Source: Eremomyces bilateralis CBS 781.70 (Eukaryota > Ascomycota > Dothideomycetes > Eremomycetales > Eremomycetaceae). From it: a stretch of DNA of 64,000 bases. Location: contig NW_022985077.1 in the NCBI RefSeq assembly GCF_010015585.1, forward strand, positions 62,001 to 126,000, written 5' to 3'. Shown piece after piece: positions 46,099 through 57,082 of this stretch (within the stretch, counting starts at the first letter, position 1; the number at the start of each line of letters is the position of its first letter). The translations under genes were made by a program, and so were the position numbers. The notes beneath the pieces are model-generated. The model ran no database searches. It saw only the letters and a program-made list of their open reading frames with translations, and had not been told where the DNA came from.

Positions 46099-47415
46099 GC
46101 GGCATGCTGCAACGTTGCCAGCACAATGGAGCGCTCCCTCCCTTTCTGAACTTGGCGTGGGCGGTGCCAACGGGTTGGGACGATGCACTCGGCAACTCCA
46201 TTCTGGAATCTCAACCGCCTGTTCTACCCAAGCACGTTTTCCAGGCCATCTGCCTCCCTTGCACCCTTGCACCTCCCGCCGGTCGGTTCGGCCATACCGG
46301 GATGCAACGCCATTTCTCTAGACGTGGGGTCGACCAGGTGTCGTCATGGTGGACCCAAAAACCCTGTACTAAAATATCAAATTTACCGGATGAATGCATA
46401 CTGGCGGCGGGACTGGGCTGATTATTTGGTGTTCGTTCTCTGCTGGTTTTAGGACTTCGTGTAGAATTACTTATGGCCACTGCAATTTCTCGAGCGTATG
46501 TCTCTGTCGTTACATAGTCGTGTTGTGTATTGTTCAATTGTCGTTCATGTCGCGTGGCTCTAACCCTTCCACCCATATAAAATCCTGGTGCTTGGGGTTG
46601 TTTATGTTTCACTGCCATTATTCCCATGGAAGATCACCACCGCACTGCAACATTTATCCATTGCCCTCATGTTTCCGAACATCCGGTCACGGCAGGAATC
46701 GTAATAATAGTACGCAACCTTCACGTTTATTAGTGCCAGCTCTCGCCCCTCGGCATGGACTATTCGCGATATCTCGCATGGTGTTGCTGGGTTGAATGCA
46801 TCCAATCAATCCAATCAGAGCGACCACATCCACCACATGTCGTCCATGCCAAGCTTTTCCCTAACGACTCATCAGATTCTATGGGGACCAGCCAGGGAAC
46901 CGCAACCCGCGTCATTTCCGCATCTGGCATCGGAATTGACAGCCGTCGCAATTCGACATCGCATGTTGATCCTCAGCTCCCGCACGTGTCGTGCATCTTC
47001 GCACGATTCTCACCACTTCGCCAGTCTGCACCGCACTAACATGGCACCATTGATGTCTCCGCCTGCCGTGAACGAAGCAGGTGCCGCCATTGCACCACGC
47101 CGCAGCTTCTACACGGGAAGCAATCTTAGGTGATGTAGTATGCCGTGACTATACCAACAATGCATGTCAAGAAGCGAAGGAAGGAAGCATGGTGGCCCTG
47201 GTAGCACCGTGCTCGGTAAGTTATGGTAATCTGGAGGAAGGGATGTACCTACAGGCTCTAGTACTTATGAGTGACGCGACGGCAGTCCATTTCTGAATGA
47301 GATGACTGTGAAGTTTGTATTCTTACTCTAGCCACTCGTGCGCTAACCCAGTCATCTCGCCTACGACCAACTCCTTCGGTCGTGTGTCGAGCTTCGCAAT
47401 ACGCAACTAGGCCCA
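46099..47415. other. Intergenic between sec61 and the phosphatase gene
   Basis: No gene is recognised in about 1.3 kb. Frames up to about 138 codons occur but have no domain features. Confidence 0.45.
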
Positions 47416-50362
47416 ATGGTCGCCTCTTCACTCCTCCTCGCCGCCACCGCGCTGCTCCTCCGGACCGGTTCCGCGCAAACCTTCCGGCGGCTGGGAACAT
47501 GTCCGACCTTAGGATGTATTCTTCCTCCGGACCAGGCTGACTTCCTGTCCGGACAGTATTTTGATATTCGGTAAGGACTCGGTGGCCGGGGATGGAGGCG
47601 CAATGGGCACGCGAACGTACTAAACAGACGTATAGTGTCGAAATCCATGCGCCGCTCAATGGCTCCGAAGCAACCAATTCTCCTCCAGACGAGAAATTCA
47701 CGCTCACCATCGAGAAGGAGGGTGGCCGACGTGCCGCTGATGTCTCGAACTACTTCCGAACGGAGGAACCTAAGCTTGAGAAATGGCAGTTCAGCTGGTA
47801 TGAAGGTCAGTATGGAGTTTATTCAACCTCGTTGCTCCCCTAGGAATCCCATCGCTCATGACCCAACAGATCTCTTCGCCCAGGATGCTAAAACGCCGAC
47901 GATCGTCAATGTCACCTCCAAGGCCTGGCGGTACGTCCAGCTCACCGACCCCGGTGAGTATACCGCGACTCTAACCTGGAGCGGTGGGGAGACGGTTGCG
48001 AGCTGGTTGGTCCGCGATATGGATACCTCTCGCAAGGCTAAGAACGTCATCCTCTTCATTGGTGATGGCATGACTACCAATATGATCACCGTATGTCTAC
48101 CGAGCAAAGTCGTCTGGAAATCAAGATCAAAGGCTAACATTAGATAGGCCGCTCGCCACCTTGGTCACAAGTCAATTAACGGTATCTTCCAGTCGCGCTT
48201 GGTGAGATAGATTTTGCATCTGTAACCTTGACAAATCTAACAATCTCAGGCCCTTGACAAGTTCCCGGTTGTGGGACATCAATCTACTCACTCTAGGGCT
48301 GGACACGAATAAGGATTTTGGCTATTCGTATTCGACTTTTCCTCTTGAACGATTATTCGTATTCGACTAAGTTTTGAGACGTTTTATTCGTATTATTCGC
48401 GAATATTCGTAAATAATGCCAAGACTTATTCGGCAAAAGCCGAGCCAATGAGTGAATGCCCAGCAGTCGCGACTTTTGTTTACCCGAACACGATGTGGAG
48501 GATTTGAGCTCTAAGAGATACAAAGCATATCAATAGCGTCGAATTGATCACTCCTGACGATTCAGCAAGCCAAGTGACCCCAGCTCAAAGCTCTCTGTCG
48601 ACCATCTCTCCGATGCGAGATACATGGAAATAGCTTCAGAGATGGACGAATAATTACGAATAATTACGAATAATTACGAATAATGCGAATATTATTCGTA
48701 CGAATATTAGTAAGCGGAAATTCTAAATTTTATTCGTATTCGACTACGAATATTCGTACGAATACGAATAGTCGAATATTCGTGTCCAGCCCTAACTCAC
48801 TCGATCGACTCGTTCATTACCGACTCGGCCAACTCGGCCAGTGCCCTGTACTCTGGACACAAGAGCAGTGCAAACGCCCTTGGCGTTTATGCGGACTCCT
48901 CCAAGAGCCCTTTCGATGATCCGAAGGTAAGAGTTTGTCTATCGTCATAAGAACAAATTCCTGAATTCGATTCCTAGGTGGAACTCATCTCGGAAATCTT
49001 CTCCCGCAAATATGGCGCCAAGATCGGCGTTGTCAGCACGGCGTATATTGCTGATGCCACACCCGGTGGGCTTTCCGCTCATACCCGCTTGCGAAGCGAA
49101 TATGGCGCCGTCGTCGACTCCTACCTCAACTCCGTCGCCAATTACACCTGGACGGATATTGAGGGTGTGGACGTTCTGTTCGGAGGAGGTGCCGAGCAGT
49201 TCTACCCGCCGTCGCTAGGCGGTGTGACATACCAGGATAAGGATTACTACGCCGAATTCGCCGAGAAGGGCTATTCTCTCGCACAAAATAAGACGAGCCT
49301 GCAGTCTCTTCCCAACGACAAGAAGGCACTTGGTATCTTTACTGTCAACAACCTGCCAGTCTGGTTAGACCGCAATGTGAGCCGTGTGAGATCGCACTAA
49401 TTTGTCCATGAGCTGACAGAAGTAGGTCTACCCCGAGAACCTCAAGCTCGGCAACTCCCCCGATGGTCTTAAGACGGACCAACTTGACCCCCCGGGCCTC
49501 AAGGATATGACCCTCAAAGCCATCGATATTCTTCAGACACGTTCCGAGGGCAAGGGATACTTCCTCATGTCCGAAGCCGCCTCAATCGATAAGCAGATGC
49601 ACTCCATGGACTACGACCGTGCCCTTGGCGACCTCCTGGAGCTCGACGACACCGTCAAGGCTACCATTGAGAAGCTCAAGAAGGACGGCACCCTCAAGGA
49701 CACTCTGATCCTTGTGACCGCTGATCACGGCCATGGCTTCGACGTCGCCGGTGGTGTCGACACCCTCTATCTTGAGAAACAGGAGGGCGACCGCGAGAAG
49801 CGTGGTGCCATCGGTACCTACCAGGAGTCCGGCCTCTCCCAGTACGTCGTCGGCGAGCAGAAGACCGAGGGCTTCCCAGCCGATTGGGACCCGCGATACA
49901 CCTTCCATTCCGGCCTCGCCACCTTCCCCGACCATCGTGAGAACTACAAGGTACACAAGGAAGGCCCGCGCACCCCGGCCATCAACCTGAAGCTTCTGGG
50001 ATCCAGCGACTACTATGTCAACTACAAAGACGCCGTCACTGGCTTCGTCGTCAATGGTACCCTTCCAATCGGGGAGTCTCAAGGGTACGTCTATCTTCCC
50101 CATCCCCTGACTTGCCCGCTTTCGAGAGAGCATGTCCACTGACCCTATTCCCAGCGTCCACTCCCTCACCGACGTCCCCGTCTACGCCCTCAGCGGCCCC
50201 TGCCAAGACCTCTTCTCTGGCTCGTTCAACAACATCGACATCTTCTTCGGCATGGCCGAGTGTCTGGGCCTCTCCGAGAAGGGCACCCGTGGCCGCCGCG
50301 GGCGCTGGGGCAAGGGCCGGAGGAAGAACGGGTGGGGCGACGATGACTGGATGGTGTGGTAA
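47416..50362 (+). CDS. Alkaline phosphatase, coding sequence interrupted by a hAT MITE
   Basis: This is a zinc/magnesium phosphomonoesterase of the alkaline phosphatase superfamily with a signal peptide (MVASSLLLAATALLLRTGSA). Exons: 47416-47570, 47636-47805, 47870-48090, 48148-48201, 48250-48926 (containing the insertion), 48978-49376, 49426-50084 and 50155-50362. Without the element and one target copy the exons sum to 678 codons (677 residues). About 165 residues precede the catalytic domain and form an extra N-terminal domain. Active-site parts: Asp174 in LFIGDGM, the nucleophile Ser223 in ITDSANSAS, EAASIDKQMHSMD and VTADHGHGFD. A 501-base transposon lies in the codons for THS at residues 213-215, and reading into it meets a TAA within a few codons. 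All other exons and splice sites are intact, so the insertion looks recent. The allele is probably null unless the element is removed. Confidence 0.9.
48294..48794. mobile_element. hAT-type MITE, 501 bp, with 8-bp target duplication
   Basis: The element begins TAGGGCTGGACACGAATA and ends with its inverse TATTCGTGTCCAGCCCTA. It is flanked on both sides by a perfect ACTCACTC (48286-48293 and 48795-48802), the 8-base duplication made by hAT transposases. Next to the ends are many ATTCGTATTCG-type subterminal repeats, and near 48650 three tandem ACGAATAATT units. No transposase coding is present, so it is non-autonomous. The perfect duplication and intact host exon indicate a young insertion. Confidence 0.95.
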
Positions 50363-51388
50363 ATTTTCGGCTGATTTCTTTCATACCTTCTGCATGAATG
50401 GAGAATTTTGTGGTTGGGTAGAAACGGGACTATAGTCGTTCATTGAGTGGGGCTGGAGGGTGATAGATGATACCCGATGCAACTACATTAGTAATTCTTG
50501 GTACTGATCCCTTTCACAAAGAATTCTACACTCATTTTTCAGCTCATTCCCCCCAATGAATTGCGTGTGTTCTGGCAGAGGATGAGGCACTGCTTTTAAT
50601 AACGATTAATCATGGTTATATCCCGTGTTTGGTATTTGGAAGAGTCTAATTCTGCATTCCTAGGATGAGGTGAGTGGGTGAATGAATAGGGGTCGACAGG
50701 TTTGATTAGATTCGATTAGATCCTATGTAATTTAATTTGGTTCGATAAGGTTGATGTGTTTCTATATAATAAAAATGATTAACCATGGTGATATCCAGTG
50801 CTTAGTATTTGGAGGAGTGATTCTGGATGCCTGTGCTGGGAAGGGGAATCTGAATAGGGGTCGACGAGGTTCCATTAGATTCGATTAGATTCGGTGCGAT
50901 TCAATTGAATTCGACTCGACTGATTTGACTCGACTAAGTCGATGGAATTTGACGAGTCTCTATGTTGTTGTGTGTGTTAAGTCGTGTGTAAAAACTACCC
51001 AGGCAGCAAGGGGCAGCTTGTCCCTGATAATCTGATCGAGACCGCACAACTCGGAGGTGTCATTTCCCGAGCGTCACTGAAAGATCACAGCAAGCAGATC
51101 TGTTATCATGATAATGAATCTAATACCCATTAATATAACGCTATAGACCGCGCATTCATGAGCGAGCTTAGGAAGCTCGACGAGATTCAGTTCTGCTAGT
51201 GGCGGCAGAATCCATCGCAATTATGTATATCCCCTAGTTCTCGAGTATCCAACCCTGCTTGGTCCAATACTCATACTTAATAATTCATGCTCGTTGCTCA
51301 TTCATCGTGTCTCGTCCCTCGTCCCTCGTTTTTAGTGCTGTGGATCGCGGTGATATTTTGGTGCACTGCTTCAGACTGTTTAGTGAGC
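50363..51388. other. Intergenic, repeat-containing
   Basis: The convergent 3' flanks of the phosphatase gene and the minisatellite-bearing gene. It contains the duplicated 173-base segment listed separately and degenerate GATTCGATTAGATTCG runs. No gene is seen. Confidence 0.5.
50604..50945. repeat. Tandem duplication of about 173 bp
   Basis: The segment from GATTAATCATGGTTATATCC (50604) recurs from GATTAACCATGGTGATATCC (50777). Both copies continue through TAGTATTTGGA/GGTATTTGGA, GAATAGGGGTCGAC and TTAGATTCGATTAGAT. The copies differ at many positions and by small indels, so the duplication is old. Confidence 0.75.
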
Positions 51389-52804
51389 CTATTCAGTGGT
51401 CTCCTTCGGTGCAGTGACCTGGTTCGCAGTGACCTCCTTCGCAGTGACCTCCTTCGCAGTGACCTCCTTCGCAGTGACCTCCTTCGCAGTGACCTCCTTC
51501 GCAGTGACCACCTTCGCAGTGACCTCCTTCGCAGTGACCACCTTCGCAGTGACCTCCTTCGTAGTGACCTCCTCCGCAGTGACCTCCTCCACAGTGACCT
51601 CCTCCGCAGTGACCTCCTTCGCAGTGACCTCTGCAGTGACCTCCTTCGTAGTGTCCTCTTTCGGAGCAGTGTCGTCTTTCAGGTCAGCGCCCTCCTTAGG
51701 ATCAGAGCTCTCCTTCGAATCAGAGCCCTCCTTCACTCCTCCTTTCTTCTGCTTACGGCGAAAAGCGCGCTTGATCTTCGACCACAATCCGCACCTGATC
51801 TTCATACCGAGGAACTTCCTCACCTTGAGTCTCACCTGCTCCTCCTCAGCCCCTGCAACAGCGGTCTCGCTTGTGGCACCTTCATCAGTGGTGTCGGGCG
51901 GCAGCACGCCGTTCAGCGCCTCAATGGTTTCGTCGGCCCAAGATGCAGTTTCCATCATCGCTCGGATATTTCGGGATTCGCCGCCGCCGAGGGGGCGGGG
52001 GCTGCTACTGATTGGGAGAGTGGGGCCGCTGAGAGGGCGGGGAGTGCCATTGAGCGCGCCGGGGGAGCCAGCAATCGGGGCGGGGAAACCACTGACAGGG
52101 CCGGGAAAACTAGCCACGGGGTGGATGGTGGCCCCAACCGGGTCGGCGGGGCTACCAATCGGGCCAAGGGTGCTAACACCAGGGTCGATGATGCCGCCAG
52201 TCGGGCCGGGGGGATCGCTAATTGGGCCGAGGGTGCTAGGAAAAAGGGCGGGAGATCGAGCAACCGGGGTGGAGGAACCCGCATGAAGGACTAGAGTGCT
52301 AGCCATCGCGGCGGGGCAGCTACCAATTGGGCCGATGAAACTGCCACGAGGGCCTGGGGAGCCAGTAATTGGGCTAGGAGAGCCACCAGCGGCGATGATC
52401 TCGTCATCGGTCAGATTGACCGGAGGGAATGCCGAAACATATCGTCCGAGGGTCGGCGGGGGGTCGATTCGGCGCACCCGTGCAGGAGTGCTATCGGTGC
52501 TTGAAGTAGGTGCCCCGCGGCTGCGCGTGATGTCAGTAGGCCTGGTCTTCTGTAACTTTCTGGGTCGCAGGGGTGGAGCTGGCGTGATCGGGATCATCCC
52601 CCCCGGGAGCTGAGGTTCGGGCTCCAGCCCCTCGTAAGGAGAGTAGGGTCCGTTGGGTCCGATTAGATAGTACGGCTCCTTGGACGGCCTGGGCTCCATG
52701 ACCAGGTATGGGTCCGATGGAGGACCGCGGGGAGCCCGGGGGGAGGAGAGAATGTCACCCATCGAGTCACGAGTGGGCTGGGTTTGTTCACTGCCGTTAG
52801 TCAT
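51389..52804 (-). CDS. Low-complexity orphan protein with a KEVTA minisatellite tail
   Basis: I do not recognise a family. The single-exon frame of 471 residues starts at ATG 52804. The N-terminal 110 residues are Pro-rich and polar, with PPSDPYLVMEPRPSKEPYYL. Residues about 140-300 are a degenerate Gly/Pro repeat with units like GPIGSPADPVGA, ASFPGPVSGFPAP and IAGSPGALNG. A short, better-ordered part follows (SWADETIEALNGVLPP) and a strongly basic stretch KVRKFLGMKIRCGLWSKIKR. The final 80 residues are acidic Lys/Glu repeats ending in sixteen near-copies of K-E-V-T-A encoded by a 15-base minisatellite. There is no signal peptide or membrane segment. The frame stays open across 1.4 kb although most of it is repetitive, which supports selection. 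Plus-strand frames through the minisatellite are also open, so the strand choice rests on the ATG and the non-repeat part. Confidence 0.55.
   Translation of the reverse strand: MTNGSEQTQPTRDSMGDILSSPRAPRGPPSDPYLVMEPRPSKEPYYLIGPNGPYSPYEGLEPEPQLPGGMIPITPAPPLRPRKLQKTRPTDITRSRGAPTSSTDSTPARVRRIDPPPTLGRYVSAFPPVNLTDDEIIAAGGSPSPITGSPGPRGSFIGPIGSCPAAMASTLVLHAGSSTPVARSPALFPSTLGPISDPPGPTGGIIDPGVSTLGPIGSPADPVGATIHPVASFPGPVSGFPAPIAGSPGALNGTPRPLSGPTLPISSSPRPLGGGESRNIRAMMETASWADETIEALNGVLPPDTTDEGATSETAVAGAEEEQVRLKVRKFLGMKIRCGLWSKIKRAFRRKQKKGGVKEGSDSKESSDPKEGADLKDDTAPKEDTTKEVTAEVTAKEVTAEEVTVEEVTAEEVTTKEVTAKVVTAKEVTAKVVTAKEVTAKEVTAKEVTAKEVTAKEVTANQVTAPKETTE
51410..51646. repeat. 15-bp minisatellite, 16 units, in coding sequence
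   Basis: The plus-strand unit is GCAGTGACCTCCTTC. Sixteen units are seen; one is shortened to 12 bases. Because the unit is a multiple of three without stops, several frames remain open. Copies with ACC in place of TCC alternate with standard ones in the middle, suggesting a two-unit higher-order duplication. Length variation between strains is expected and would keep the frame. Confidence 0.9.
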
Positions 52805-53964
52805 GGTGCGGGTGAAGAGTGTGAGATTGGTCTCAGATAGCGATTAGCAATGGAGACTGCTTCGCGCAGGTACATAAAGCGAAGGAGGTGTTCTTTCTCG
52901 ACAGGCGCTATAGGGTATAGCCGACTGGAGCATAAGCGAGGAGGATGAGGACGTTGTTTCCACCTTTGTTATCATTAACCGATCTATCACTCAATATTAG
53001 GAGAACAATTTAGAATAGGTGTTTCCGCGACAGTGATGGTGGGGATATTCTTACCGATAGACTCCAACAAACCGATGAAAAGTGCCAAATGCAAGATTCC
53101 AAATGACCTTTCACTCTTGGCGATGGTTAGTTGAATGTTTTTCTCTGACGGCTGGGCGACGATGAGGTAAGAAACTCACTCAACTTGAGGCAAGACGATG
53201 ATATCGGGTAGCCCCTGAAGACGTTTTGACTGAAAACGATGATCTCCCGTTGAATTTGTAGAGGCTCGTGGGTCAAATCGGCGAGCAGGTCGCGATCGCG
53301 ATGGTTGGGAAAGTGACTATGAAAGGATGGTGGCGGTGTGGGGAGGACAGTGAGGTTACTTCCATTCAAACCAAAGACAACGATGTCGAGCACCCCTGAA
53401 AACGTTTCGACTGGAAATGACGATTTCCCGTCGGGTCTGACGATGTTTTGGGATCTAATCGACGAGCTGATCGCGATGGCGGTAGTTGGAAAAGTGAGGT
53501 GTGAAGGATGGTAGTGGTGTTGTGAGGATAGCGAGATTCTCTCCATTCAAACCAGACGATAATGTCAAGTACCCCTGAAAACTTTTTGACTGAAATTGAT
53601 GGTTTCCTGTCAAATTTAGGTATGTCTGTAGGTCAGATCGACGAGCCGATTGAGATGGCGATGGTGAGGAAAGTGAGATGTAAAGGATGAGAGGGAGGGA
53701 GAAGAGTGAGGGTGAGATCAGGCGAGTGAACTTAGAAGCGGGAGGATGAGGACGACTGATTTCAGACAGGAATTGTGGCTAGGCGGCAGAAGCAGATGAA
53801 GGCAATGAACGCGTTCGGCACGGGCCGTTTTTTATCATAAACAAATTGGATATTGAAGTTTTGACACAGAAGCCTATCGAATCATATACTGCCAAAAAAC
53901 TCGATGGATATACCAACCCACGTGCAGTGGTAATAGCACGCTCATCAGATGCAATGCTATGCTT
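52805..53964. other. Intergenic with tandem 180-bp repeats
   Basis: Lies between the start of the KEVTA gene and the stop of aspartokinase. About half is the 180-base repeat listed separately. No gene was recognised. Confidence 0.5.
53193..53730. repeat. Three tandem copies of a ~180-bp repeat
   Basis: The marker CCCCTGAA recurs at 53212, 53393 and 53572, spacings of 181 and 179 bases. Each copy runs through ACGTTTTGACTGAAA-like, GATTTCCCGT-like, ATCGACGAGC-like and GTGAAGGATGG-like blocks in the same order. Copies are clearly diverged. The array sits a few hundred bases upstream of the KEVTA gene start and could influence its promoter, but no function is evident. Confidence 0.85.
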
Positions 53965-55818
53965 TCAATCCAAAAAGGTAAACAGATTCGTATGCACAAC
54001 GCTCAATGCTCGGTCGGCATCTCGCTCGTCTATGACACAAGAGATATTGATCTCGCTGGCACCTAATTGATTCCGTCAGTATGGGTACGGACCAGCAAAT
54101 TCTAGATGCAGATGCTAAAACAACCAGACTTTGAACAGCCACTTACCTTGCGAGATCATTTCGATATTGATGTTGTTATCACCTAACACACTGAAGAACT
54201 TCCCACTGATGCCAACCATGTTCTTCAGCTGCTTTCCCACGAGGCTGATGATGGCCATGTTCCCGATCAAGTCGACGTTCCCGAACTTGCGGAGTTCATC
54301 CACGGCCGCATGGAGGTCACGGTCCTGAATCTTCAACTCATCCTCCCCGCCGCCCGACAATAGCGCGCTTTCGCTATGGATCGCCATGGAGACATGGACC
54401 TCCGAGCTGGAGATCAAATCGACGGATAAATGCCACTTGTCGAGGATGTTGAAGATGCTCATCAGGAAGCCATGCGCACGCGTGCGCTTGTTGGAGTGCA
54501 CGTTCAGCACGATGATGTTGTGCTTGACAGTGACGGCAGTCGGCCGTTTGGGATGCATGATGTTCAATGCCAGATCGGTGCTCGAACGGCTGCGGTGGAA
54601 GAGACGGGAGTCGTGGCCGGGCGTGGCGCCGTATTTACGCTCCTCGGGATCAGGTATGATCACTGTGCCCACATTCCTTGGGTTAATCACATTCTTGATG
54701 CGGATGGGGATGCGGGCCCGGATCACCTGCTCCATGGTGAATGGATGAATGACTTCCGAGCCATAGAAGGTCAGCTCCGCCGCTTCGGAGGGTGACACCG
54801 ACGGGAGGAGCCGTGCGGTCGGGACTTTGCGTGGGTCGGCGGTGAAAATTCCGTCCACTTCTTTCCAGACCTGCAGTTCGTCGGCGTTGATCCCAACGGC
54901 CACCAGCGCAGCGCAGAGGTCCGTGTATCCACGGCCAATAGTATTTAAGAGCCCAGCAGGCACGGCACCAAAGTACCCAGTAATGACGGGCACTTTGTCA
55001 CCAGCAGATTGCACCTTTTCAGCCAGCGCCTTGGAAAGGTTGGTGTAGAAGCTGTCATCGACCCCGTGCGAAGTGTCAAACTTGATCACATCGGAGAGAT
55101 CGATGTACTGAGCAGGCACGCCTTGGTCCTCCAGCACTGCCGCCATGAACAAACAGCTGAGCTTTTCACCCTTGCTCACAATCTTATCCTCCACGCGGAC
55201 GCTGACTTCTCCCAGGTGCTGCGCAGCCTCCAGGATTCTGGTCAATCCGACACATTCAGCGGTGATGGCATCGGACAACGATGCAAGCCGGGCGGGAGAG
55301 GCAATGGTCTCCTTCGCGGCGCTGATATGCTCGCTGCGGATGGCTTCGACGATGGCATCGTAATTGCGCACGGTGGGTTTCTCGGCCTCACGAGCGGCAC
55401 GGAGGAGTCTGGCGTTTGATATTTACGTCAGCGTGTTTGCGGTCATATGAATCGGGAAAGAGGGGCAGCCACAAACCTGTTGGTGGTTCCTTCCGCCTTC
55501 GTATTGTTTGATCGGGCCGAGCAAACAACAGCAATGCGATTCTTCGCCAGGCCATCGCTGTTAAAGGAAATAAAGTCAGCTGTCACGCTCTCTGCACACC
55601 ATCTCACGCATTTCGGCCCATTTCGGCACGCCGATGTCGCTGCGCATGAAAAAGTTGACTCACCGTGCAATGTCCGCGATGTTCAGCGCACACTTGCCTA
55701 CACTGGTGCCGCCAAATTTCTGCACCACCCAGTTCCCACCGCCAGGCAAGTTCTTCTCCATTTCGTGCGGTATTGATTCCGACACGGGGTATGTGAGCCC
55801 GTTCGCCGTGGCCGCCAT
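53965..55818 (-). CDS. hom3: Aspartokinase
   Basis: Phosphorylates aspartate in the first step to threonine, methionine and homoserine. Four exons on the minus strand: 55818-55664, 55557-55477, 55408-54147 and 54062-53965. The introns are 106, 68 and 84 bases and the product is 531 residues. The kinase starts with VVQKFGGTSVGKCALNIADI; the catalytic domain includes ITGYFGAVPAGLLNTIGRGY and the DGIFTADPRKVPTARLLPSV block. Two ACT regulatory domains follow (KHNIIVLNVHSNKRTRAHGF; LIGNMAIISLVGKQLKNMVG), which bind threonine in fungi. The last exon, found by splicing, ends VHTNLFTFLD. The frame is open to another ATG at 56115 that would add 99 low-complexity residues; MAATANG at 55818 is preferred for length and context. 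Confidence 0.95.
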
Positions 55819-57082
55819 GTCAGTGGTCTGAGTCAGATGATTCGACGAGCAATTGCGGGCGGTGGACGCGATGTGTTCTTTGTATTCGGCGAGCTGGAGA
55901 GGGTAGAAGGGTGTGGGAGGGGATTGGCCGTAGGTCGTCGTGAGATATAGGTGACTGGGGGAGCGAGGAATGTGGACGGCTTTCGATCCGGCAAAGTGGA
56001 CTTTTGAGTCTTTTGAGGCTTTGGAGGCAATCAGTTGTGTCGTCCATGAGTCAGTCAGGCGGGCCGTTGGAGGGGTATCGCTCCAGCGCCGGTTGCCGAC
56101 ATGACTCATTAACATCGTGTCCCACGGCCTCTCGGATCCTCAGGCTCGCTGTCGGTTTCTAAGATTACTGGAAGGTGCATACACAAAGGGGGCCTGAAAA
56201 CAGATTATAGACTTCGCAGCCCGCCACCAGAGTTGATCGTCACTACGGCAATGGGAAAACGAGAGAATGGGCGCAGCTGACTTGGGCCTGGAATGACTGG
56301 TTCATACTTTGTGCACCCGGGGAAACGGCCAAAATTTATGCGAGCCCACTGGGTAATGAGCACGAAATACTTGCATGCAAGCCCACCCTGCAAACTCGGC
56401 AGGCACCGCAGGAGACATCCAGACTCATCGGGAACGATGCTGCAATCACCTGCATCGATTCTCCGCATTCTAATTGACGTTGCGGCGGATATACCCGACG
56501 GCCAAGGCTGATCGCGACGGTATAGTGTTGGAGAGTGAAGCACGGTGCACGGAACATTCGTTGTGTTTGAGATATTTCACACTTTGACTCATGGAGCACA
56601 ACCTCCGCCCCTATTCAAACTCATTTCAAAGGCACGATATTGCGCACCCGGAATGCTCCGACTGTCCACCAGCCTGCAATCAGACGTACTCGTTCGGCAT
56701 ATATCCCCAGCCCATGTAGTCACCGAAATTTATGGGGAATCCTTGCCAGATCCTCCTTCCCCAACGACCTCTCCTGCATCGATCCTCCATTGCGCGGTTG
56801 CTCTCAAGGAGCATGTCATACCCCTGACAACGAGGCCGACGGCTGCATTCGCAGATTGAACACCGCGTGACCATCATTCCGTCGTCCTGTCCATCTCATA
56901 ACCGTACCACAGCATAGTTTCCGGATCTTTCCAACCTGCCATGCCTGGTTGATACCGTCTTCTATTCCATCCTTGTTCCGACCGTGGGTAGCGATCGAAT
57001 CTCCTTTCACCGACGCTGTCATAGTTTAACATTCCTAAAAGATTCGTCGTTAATATTGTGCAGAGCCACCAGAATAGAGGTT
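55819..57082. other. Intergenic between aspartokinase and bur1
   Basis: Contains the aspartokinase promoter and leader (the reading frame is open to 56115) and the 3' flank of bur1. Short frames elsewhere show no domain. Confidence 0.45.

Noticed and set aside
51287-52294. Long plus-strand frame (335 codons, LLRSD repeats) and another at 51396-52286 (AVTSF repeats)
   Set aside because: Both are open because the 15-base minisatellite has no stop in several frames. The minus-strand frame is longer, starts with ATG and stays open beyond the repeat.
55819-56115. N-terminal extension of aspartokinase to the ATG at 56115
   Set aside because: It would add 99 low-complexity residues not typical of the family; MAATANG at 55818 has better length and context.
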